Shown here piece after piece: positions 59,807 to 64,000 of a DNA stretch of 64,000 bases. The DNA is from Pseudaminobacter soli (ex Zhang et al. 2022) (lineage in GTDB: Bacteria > Pseudomonadota > Alphaproteobacteria > Rhizobiales > Rhizobiaceae), in NCBI RefSeq assembly GCF_014595955.1, contig NZ_JABVCF010000018.1, positions 31,271 through 95,270 of the forward strand, read 5' to 3'. Both the position numbers and the translations under genes were made by a program. The notes below the pieces were generated by a model. That model saw only the letters and a list, made by a program, of their open reading frames with translations, ran no database searches and was not told the origin of the DNA. Positions within the stretch are counted from its first letter, which is position 1; every line of letters starts with the position of its first letter.

Positions 59807-60988
59807 TCAATCGACCACAATCGGCTGCAGGGATGGGCTTCGATATCTGGCGACCATGTCGTCGTCCAGTTCAACTCCCAGGCCTGGCCCTCTCGGAGAA
59901 TGCAACTCGCCGTTCTCGATGGTGAAACCCGGATCCCGCACGATGTCGTCGGTGATCGACTTCGTATCGGTCGTGCCGTGCAGATAGAGGAAAAGGCCGA
60001 GTTCGTCGTTGAAGCGGTCGGACTTCTTTCTTGCGACGCCGAAGTGCGCGCCGGCTGCCGCCGCGATCGTGTTTCCCTGGTTGCAGATCTGATAGTCGGT
60101 GAAGGAGATGTCCATGAGGTCGGCCCATTTGACGGCCCGATGAATGCCGCCGACGCGGCACAGCAGGCAGTGGGCGCCGTCATAGGCGCCTGCCTTGATG
60201 CTGGCGAATGCCTCCGAGATGGACATCGCGCCGTGATCGGCAAGGATTGGGACCCGACATTTCTGGCGCAGCAGCACCTGGCCTTCGATGTCGTAGGCCG
60301 GCAAAGGCTGTTCGACGAAGTTCAGGTCGTATTCGTTTAGGCTCTCGATCGTCCGCAAGGCGCCCGACAGGCTGTAGGCCATGCCCATGTCGACGCCGAT
60401 GGGAATAGCGGGCCCGAGCGCTTCCCGCGCGGCCTTCATGCGAGCGACGGCGTTCTGCGCGTCGCTGTTGACATGGAGCTTGATGGACTTGAAACCGCCG
60501 TCGATGTAACGCTTCGCCTCCTCGGCAGCTTCTTCCGGCGTCGGCAGGAAGCTCTGGATGTGTTCGAGCGGAATTCGCTCGCGCTGCAAGCCGCCGAGAA
60601 GCTCGTAGACTGGGACGCCGTACAGCTTGCCCTTCAGGTCGTAGAGCGCGCAATCGAACGTTCCCAGCACGTACCAGTTTTCGCTGTACCACCCGCTGAT
60701 GCTCGTCTCGAGCTTGTTCAACAGGTAGTGCGTACGTCTCGGATCCTCGCCAATCAGCATCCGCGCGAGGTCTTTCATCAGGACCATGGCGCCTTCACGG
60801 GACACGCCGGATTTCAGCAACGGTGCATCTGGAAAGCTGTAGGAACTGCCCAATCCGACATGACCCTCGTCGGTATGGATCTTCATCAGGATGAAATTAT
60901 TCGCCGCGGGTGTCGGGCCGGTTGCGAAGATCAGCCTACCCTTGTGCGGCTGGTCCAGCGCGATGATTTCGATGCGTGTGATCTTCAC
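59807..60988 (-). CDS. Enolase-superfamily protein (mandelate racemase/muconate lactonising enzyme-like)
   Basis: The GTG start (MKITRIEIIALDQ) gives 393 residues with the enolase-family N-terminal cap and TIM barrel. Metal ligands appear as Asp in IGVDMGMAYS, Glu in NFVEQPLP and Asp in ILADHGAMS. The usual K-x-K acid-base pair reads K-L-H, and the sixth-strand lysine is not obvious. It may be a dehydratase, racemase or epimerase of an acid sugar, or act on a muconate-type lactone. The family is secure, the reaction is not. Confidence 0.85.
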   Translation of the reverse strand: MKITRIEIIALDQPHKGRLIFATGPTPAANNFILMKIHTDEGHVGLGSSYSFPDAPLLKSGVSREGAMVLMKDLARMLIGEDPRRTHYLLNKLETSISGWYSENWYVLGTFDCALYDLKGKLYGVPVYELLGGLQRERIPLEHIQSFLPTPEEAAEEAKRYIDGGFKSIKLHVNSDAQNAVARMKAAREALGPAIPIGVDMGMAYSLSGALRTIESLNEYDLNFVEQPLPAYDIEGQVLLRQKCRVPILADHGAMSISEAFASIKAGAYDGAHCLLCRVGGIHRAVKWADLMDISFTDYQICNQGNTIAAAAGAHFGVARKKSDRFNDELGLFLYLHGTTDTKSITDDIVRDPGFTIENGELHSPRGPGLGVELDDDMVARYRSPSLQPIVVD

Positions 60989-61104
60989 GGTTGTGTTTCC
61001 CTCATTCGCAATCGGACAGGTGCCTCGGGCACATCTCCGGCACACCGGAACCTGCGGCCCGCACCAAGGCTATGGAAAGCGATGCTGGATCGGCGAGGCA
61101 AAGT

Positions 61105-61126
61105 AAGTAACGGACAAGGGGGACAG
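61105..61126. promoter_or_regulatory. Island operator, copy 20
   Basis: Left arm AAGTAACGG, 4-nt spacer, right arm GGGGGACAG. It lies between the divergent enolase-superfamily and quinone-oxidoreductase-like genes, 59 nt before the latter. Confidence 0.45.
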
Positions 61127-61185
61127 ACGCTCGCCTTCAGGAACCACAAAAGGGGCGGCAACTGGCCGGCATGGGAACGACCACA

Positions 61186-62196
61186 ATGATGAACGCCATT
61201 GTCATTCACCGGAACGGTGGTCCGGAGGTGATGTCATATGAGCGCCTCCCGGAGCCTAAGCTAGGTCCCCTTGATGTCCTGGTGCGCCATACCGCGATTG
61301 GCGTCAATTTTTCCGACATCAACGTTCGACGTGGTGGCTTTTACAAGACAATCCGAAATGGTTTGGACGTGCGCTTTCCGCTGATCCTGGGCAACGAGGC
61401 CGCCGGCGTCGTTGAGAAGGTCGGCGAAGCCGTTTCTGACTTCAGGATCGGCGATCGCGTCGCCTATGCGGGCATCTACGGCCAGTTCTTCGAGGATACC
61501 GGAGCCTACTGCGAACTTCGCGCCGTGCCGGAAGATCGCCTCGTGCCGATTCCGGACACCGTGACCGACGAGCAGGCTGCGGCTGTTCTGCTCAAGGGAA
61601 GCACCGCTTCGCTGATAATCAACAAGCTCTACAAGCCGGGTCCCGGTGATATCGTGCTCGTCCACACGGCCGCGGCCGGCGTCGGTTCATTGCTTTGCCA
61701 GTGGGCGAACCATTTGGGCGCCACCGTCATCGGTACGGTGGGCTCGGACGCCAAGGCAAGCATCGCGAGCGAAAACGGGTGCCATCATGTGGTCCTTTAC
61801 CGGGACTGCGATTTTGTGGACGAGGTACGGAAGATCGCGCCGGACGGGATTGCCGCCGTCTATGACGGTGTCGGCAAGGACACCTTCGAAAGGTCGATTG
61901 GCCTGCTCGGAATGTTCGGAAATGCGGTGAACTATGGCAACGCTTCCGGGTCGGTGCCGCCAATCGACATCCAGGCCCTGGCGATGCGGTCGCTTTCGGT
62001 GGCGCGTGCGGGCGTCACGGGACACATCCGGGATACGAAGGGGCTCCGGGGCGTCGCTTGCGCACTGTTCGGGCTGGTTGCGCAAGGCGTCCTTAGGCCG
62101 CGTATTGACAAGACCTATGCGCTTGCGGATGCCGTCCAGGCGCATCGCGATATCGAGAATGCAGGTGTTTCCGGGTCGCTGCTGCTCGCGCCATGA
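61186..62196 (+). CDS. Zinc-independent MDR alcohol dehydrogenase (quinone oxidoreductase-like)
   Basis: 336 residues of the medium-chain dehydrogenase/reductase superfamily. NAIVIHRNGGPEVMSYERLP opens the protein as in quinone oxidoreductases. The NADPH loop is HTAAAGVGSLLCQW, and no structural-zinc cysteines are seen. I choose ATG at 61186; ATG at 61171 or 61189 is possible. It reduces a quinone or an enone with NADPH. It is the last intact gene on this side of the island. Confidence 0.9.
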   Translation: MMNAIVIHRNGGPEVMSYERLPEPKLGPLDVLVRHTAIGVNFSDINVRRGGFYKTIRNGLDVRFPLILGNEAAGVVEKVGEAVSDFRIGDRVAYAGIYGQFFEDTGAYCELRAVPEDRLVPIPDTVTDEQAAAVLLKGSTASLIINKLYKPGPGDIVLVHTAAAGVGSLLCQWANHLGATVIGTVGSDAKASIASENGCHHVVLYRDCDFVDEVRKIAPDGIAAVYDGVGKDTFERSIGLLGMFGNAVNYGNASGSVPPIDIQALAMRSLSVARAGVTGHIRDTKGLRGVACALFGLVAQGVLRPRIDKTYALADAVQAHRDIENAGVSGSLLLAP

Positions 62197-62761
62197 CAAA
62201 ATCAGGAAGTTGACTGGGGCTGTGGCCTTGCCGGTCAGTTCCGGTATGTTCCACTCGATCAGCATGGTCGCGGTGGCGCCGGTTGCCTGGCACCGATCTG
62301 CAGCATGGCGGCGGGCCGCCCGCCGAGTCTGGCGTTCTACGCAGCGCTCAACTCGATGCGAGCGATGTCCCGCAGCGGAACGATGACGGCGTCGCCGCCG
62401 GTAAAGGCCATCGGGGAGAAGTCGTCGCCGTCTCGCGGCACGGGCTATTTGCCTGCTCCACACAGGATGACGGATCCCATTCGGCTCGGCAGTGCTGATA
62501 TTCCGCTCGGCACCGGGCTATCCGACTTCGTTGGCTGGTTCCGCGACCTGATTTGGTGTACCGAAGAGCGTGACGGCGACTGGCGTGATGTCATCGACGG
62601 CCTGCGCCCATTCAATCAGCAGATCTGGCAAAGCTGGTCCGCCGATCCGCAAGCGTGGCGACCTGCGGGGTCATTCCGAATCCAAGTGACCGTCCGTATT
62701 GCGTTAGGCGGGCCTTTCGGGCCCGCCTCGTACCCCTCGCTTTGGTGCAATCAGCCGCGCT
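62197..62761. other. Gap between the quinone-oxidoreductase gene and the malic enzyme fragment
   Basis: 565 bases with no gene that I can support. Open frames on either strand match no family I know. A strong hairpin lies at 62706-62728. The region adjoins two broken genes and may itself be residue of rearrangement. Confidence 0.6.
62706..62728. terminator. Hairpin beside the malic enzyme fragment
   Basis: AGGCGGGCC and GGCCCGCCT pair around TTTCG. It resembles a rho-independent terminator but has no T-run. It is just past the stop of the truncated malic enzyme on the minus strand. Confidence 0.55.
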
Positions 62762-63214
62762 TCATCGCACCGTTTTCCCGGGCGCCTTGATGTCCTCGAG
62801 ATTGACGCCCCCAAAACTGGGTTCGAGCGGCGCCACGATTTCGATGAAACGCTTGGGATCCTGTTCGTTGACCTCGATGTCGATGCTGTCGATGCCGGCG
62901 AATTTCTTGAACAGGATCGCCTTGCCTTCCATGACGGGCTTTGACGCGAGTGCGCCGATGTTGCCCAGGCCAAGGACGGCCGTGCCATTGGAGATAACGG
63001 CAACGAGATTGCCCCTGGAAGTATATTTATAGGCTGCCTGCGGATCGGCGGCGATTTCCTCGCAGGGAATGGCGACGCCGGGGGAATAGGCCAGCGACAG
63101 GTCGCGCGTATTGGCCAAGGGCTTCGTAGCCACGATCTCGAGCTTGCCAGGCTTCGGGAACTCATGAAAATGCAGCGCTGCGTTACGCAGAGTTGGGGTA
63201 GTGCTTTCAGACAT
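62762..63214 (-). pseudogene. maeB: Malic enzyme, N-terminal fragment
   Basis: The frame begins [20 protein letters not shown] and reads through the malic enzyme segments [59 protein letters not shown] and [12 protein letters not shown], then GKTVR and stop. Full-length enzymes run to about 400 or 750 residues; here only 150 remain, ending where the NAD(P) domain should follow. The gene has been cut by deletion or recombination. Confidence 0.85.
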
Positions 63215-63476
63215 GGGAGATCTCCGAAGTAGGTTCCGGCGTGTTAGGAAAGAAGGTGGTCGATGTAGAGCTTCGTCCTCTACGAAGCGGACGACCCGCT
63301 CGGCGGCGGACATATTCAGTCATGAACCACATCCAGTTTGTTCTGTGGCTCTCGATCTACGCGCCTCCCATCATGGTATCGACGCGCATCGCCATGATTT
63401 TCACCATGCGGAAAAGTCATCAAGACAGGAATGGCTGGGGCTAATCGCGCGCAGCGTGGCCTGCTACAACACTAAC
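63215..63476. other. Divergent gap between malic enzyme fragment and IclR pseudogene
   Basis: 262 bases between two divergent broken genes. It would have held their promoters. I see no island operator copy and no coding sequence. Confidence 0.5.
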
Positions 63477-63937
63477 ATGTCAGATGCAGCTTCCCCATTG
63501 CCTAATAAGCTCAGGACTGGCGGAGTTCAATCGGTCGAACGTGCCGTGGCCATATTGTCGGTTCTGGGTGAGGACGAGGAAGGCGCCCGGCTCACCGATA
63601 TCTCGGTTCGAACCGGACTTTCCCCATCAACTGTCCATCGCCTACTCACTACGCTGGAACGATCCAAATTCGTTCATTTCGACACATCGGACGGGATGTG
63701 GCATGTGGGGCGAGCGGCATTCACAGTGGGGTCTGCTTTTGTGCGGCACCGCAACTTTATCGCTCCCGCATTGCCTTATCTCAGGCGTTTGCGGGACCAA
63801 ACGCGAACCTCGGAGTGGTCGAAGACGGAGAGATTGTCGTTCTCACTCAAGTGGAGAGCCGCGAGATCATGCGTGCGAACACAAGGGTCGGTGGACGTGC
63901 ACCGATGACCTGCTCAGGCATGGTGACCTTGCCCTGC
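63477..63937 (+). pseudogene. IclR-family regulator, frameshifted and truncated
   Basis: The start MSDAASPLPNKLRTGG leads into the IclR winged helix (VQSVERAVAILSVLGEDEEG, then LTDISVRTGLSPSTVHRLLT) and the GMWHVGRAAFTVG segment. After LRRLRDQT (about 63800) the correct sequence ANLGVVEDGEIVVLTQVESR continues in another frame. A second shift near 63925 is needed to read SGMG-like sequence. It then ends at a probable insertion element. It is divergent from the malic enzyme fragment, which it may once have controlled. Confidence 0.8.
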
Positions 63938-64000
63938 TGAAATAATCCATTTTGAAGTAAGCTCTGGCCCATTGAGAGGACCAGGGAATGAAGCGCAACC
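63938..64000 (+). mobile_element. Possible left end of an IS3-family insertion sequence
   Basis: The IclR reading frame stops abruptly and is followed by an AT-rich segment, then GAGAGGACCAGGG and ATGAAGCGCAAC. The first residues MKRN with this leader resemble the orfA start of IS3-family elements (MKRNRF or MKRSRF). Only 63 bases are visible, so the identification is tentative. Confidence 0.4.

Noticed and set aside
62337..62441. Minus-strand 34-residue frame ending in AVIVPLRDIARIELSAA
   Set aside because: It reads like a protein tail, but is too short to assign and has an upstream stop; I could not name a family.
62305..62790. Plus-strand open frame of 161 codons after the quinone oxidoreductase gene
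   Set aside because: No known family, poor start context, and it runs into the malic enzyme fragment on the other strand.
1..64000. tRNA, rRNA, CRISPR arrays and phage genes
   Set aside because: None seen; no cloverleaf-like or regularly spaced repeat sequence was noticed on either strand.

Overview
The window is GC-rich DNA from an alphaproteobacterium, most likely Rhizobiales near Mesorhizobium/Aminobacter. The reasons are codon use, rhizobial-type intergenic palindromes (about 37403-37460), several TRAP and Liv-type transporters, and cytochromes P450 that closely resemble the CYP199A family of Rhodopseudomonas. About 1-62 kb is one large catabolic island. The last 1.8 kb is decayed DNA: a truncated malic enzyme, a frameshifted IclR regulator and the apparent start of an insertion sequence. 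I see no rRNA, tRNA or CRISPR.

Layout. 1-3.7 kb: CaiB-type CoA-transferase (cut by the window edge), MFS transporter, WrbA-type flavoprotein, SnoaL-like protein. 3.9-10.5 kb: three TRAP solute-binding proteins, a P450 and one TRAP permease pair (DctQ, DctM). 10.9-17.8 kb: LuxR-type regulator, then a ferredoxin and three P450s on the minus strand, divergent from a ferredoxin reductase. 17.8-22.3 kb: tandem SnoaL protein, two NIPSNAP proteins, SnoaL protein, SDR, DUF3237 protein. 22.4-28.9 kb: iron-type alcohol dehydrogenase, two P450s of a second type, epoxide-hydrolase-like enzyme, two SDRs. 29-33.7 kb: branched-chain-type ABC importer (livK, livFGMH) with a hydratase remnant. 34-38.7 kb: DUF1289 protein, EthD-like protein, P450, and two more TRAP binding proteins. 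38.8-47.3 kb: EamA exporter, two SDRs, 3-ketosteroid-dehydrogenase-like flavoprotein, P450, thiolase-like enzyme, MFS transporter. 47.5-56.6 kb: NIPSNAP, glutathione transferase, SnoaL, SDR, VOC dioxygenase-like protein, MarR regulator, alpha/beta hydrolase, FAD monooxygenase, acyl-CoA synthetase. 56.7-62.2 kb: 2-oxoacid dehydrogenase E1 with a divergent Lrp regulator, enolase-superfamily protein, quinone-oxidoreductase-like enzyme.

How it may work (inference). TRAP and ABC systems import organic acids. Eight P450s, fed by one ferredoxin and one reductase, together with SDRs and flavoproteins, oxidise a complex, probably hydrophobic or aromatic substrate. CoA ligase, CoA-transferase and thiolase then shorten it. 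The FAD monooxygenase, VOC protein, hydrolase and maleylacetate-reductase-like enzyme would open and process an aromatic ring. The substrate cannot be read from the sequence.

The most interesting signal is a recurrent imperfect palindrome of 21-22 bp, with left arm near CTGTCMCC and right arm near GGGGACAG. I located 20 copies by eye. All lie between genes, and most sit about 50-160 nt upstream of a start codon. They precede almost every catabolic or transport transcription unit from 1 to 61 kb and are absent from the genes that look unrelated. This implies a single regulon of roughly 60 kb under one transcription factor; the LuxR-type protein at 10901-11710 is my first candidate.
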